64,000 nucleotides of DNA from Arenibacter palladensis. GTDB taxonomy: Bacteria; Bacteroidota; Bacteroidia; Flavobacteriales; Flavobacteriaceae. A model generated the notes under the pieces. The model was given only the letters and a program-made list of their open reading frames with translations, ran no database searches and was not told the DNA's origin. The stretch is taken from contig NZ_FQUX01000003.1 of NCBI RefSeq assembly GCF_900129275.1, forward strand, positions 124,001-188,000, in the 5' to 3' direction. The translations under genes were made by a program, and so were the position numbers. Shown here one piece after another: positions 63,925 to 64,000 of the stretch. The stretch's first letter is position 1, and each line of letters starts with the position of its first letter.

Positions 63925-64000
63925 TCCAAGACCTTGACATGATCTACCTGGTCCGCAAATTTCAACAATAACAACTTAAGCTTTGGGGCAATATGTGTTG
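63918..64000 (-). CDS. C-terminal end of a convergent gene (partial)
   Basis: Read on the minus strand, the last 83 bp give an open frame ending ...KLLLLKFADQVDHVKVLDQ and TAA (63918-63920). Length and composition look like real protein, and its stop overlaps that of PBP4 tail to tail. The rest lies outside the window; family unknown. Confidence 0.5.
   Translation of the reverse strand, partial: THIAPKLKLLLLKFADQVDHVKVLDQ

Noticed and set aside
1..64000. CRISPR arrays, tRNA or rRNA genes, IS elements, phage genes
   Set aside because: I looked for regular repeats, cloverleaf-like stretches and transposase or integrase motifs and saw none; a tool such as tRNAscan could still find a tRNA I missed.

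Overview
The window looks like chromosomal DNA of a marine-type member of the Flavobacteriaceae (Bacteroidota). The evidence is AT-rich DNA, few Shine-Dalgarno sites, TAnnTTTG-type promoter elements, and protein families typical of the group (DUF2914, DUF4256, GH105, SLC12-like transporter, a 65-residue Flavobacteriia protein, a PBP4-type lipoprotein). The genus cannot be told from sequence alone. I saw no rRNA, tRNA, CRISPR array, transposase, integrase or phage gene.

Region 1 (about 1-24.9 kb) is accessory in character. After the end of a VCBS/FG-GAP protein come some 25 small genes, mostly single, unrelated and all on the + strand except one pair (11.4-12.1 kb). They include cupin, SDR, peroxiredoxin-like, RibD-like reductase, DUF2975 plus XRE regulator, medium-chain reductase, TraB/GumN, DinB, DUF1330, zinc ribbon, VOC, carbonic anhydrase, a CDF transporter, an MBL hydrolase, an amidohydrolase, AraC plus EamA, DUF3995 and an NTF2-like protein. 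They are separated by 100-450 bp spacers. The spacers share sequence parts that I could align by eye: an element TTNCTAAATTAG-N-TGCTYAAMC 59-73 bp before several unrelated genes, a motif AAACGTTGTG..AATT just before start codons, and a shared hairpin. Decayed genes (a serine hydrolase remnant, a stop-interrupted membrane ORF, a 30-residue tail) lie in the same spacers. I read this as a cassette-like gain-and-loss region; the mechanism is unknown.

Region 2 (25-36 kb) holds an MFS-AraC pair, three more cassette-like genes (DUF1572, nitrilase, DUF1801), and then a minus-strand block: APC permease, CPA2 antiporter, two universal stress proteins, a methyltransferase and a small membrane protein.

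Region 3 (36-48.7 kb) has a Crp/Fnr regulator followed by a tight operon (cyclase, YdcZ transporter, GNAT, nitroreductase). Then come an isomerase, an MFS exporter, a GNAT, a secreted orphan, DUF4256, a Tat-exported Gfo/Idh/MocA oxidoreductase, an ACT protein, a GH105 glycosidase and a DUF2914 membrane protein.

Region 4 (48.9-49.6 kb) is the most unusual spot. A 37-residue metallothionein-like peptide with 14 cysteines, too short for routine gene calling, is followed by a hairpin and a SigZ-type sigma factor with its own cysteine-rich tail.

Region 5 (49.7-64 kb) carries VOC, amidohydrolase, SLC12-type transporter, DoxX and phosphoesterase genes. A stress/efflux block follows: Dps, divergent from a MacA/MacB-permease/TolC operon that has no ATPase, then an OxyR with both redox cysteines (C199 and C208). 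A small lipoprotein, the 65-residue protein, PBP4 and the tail of a convergent gene end the window.
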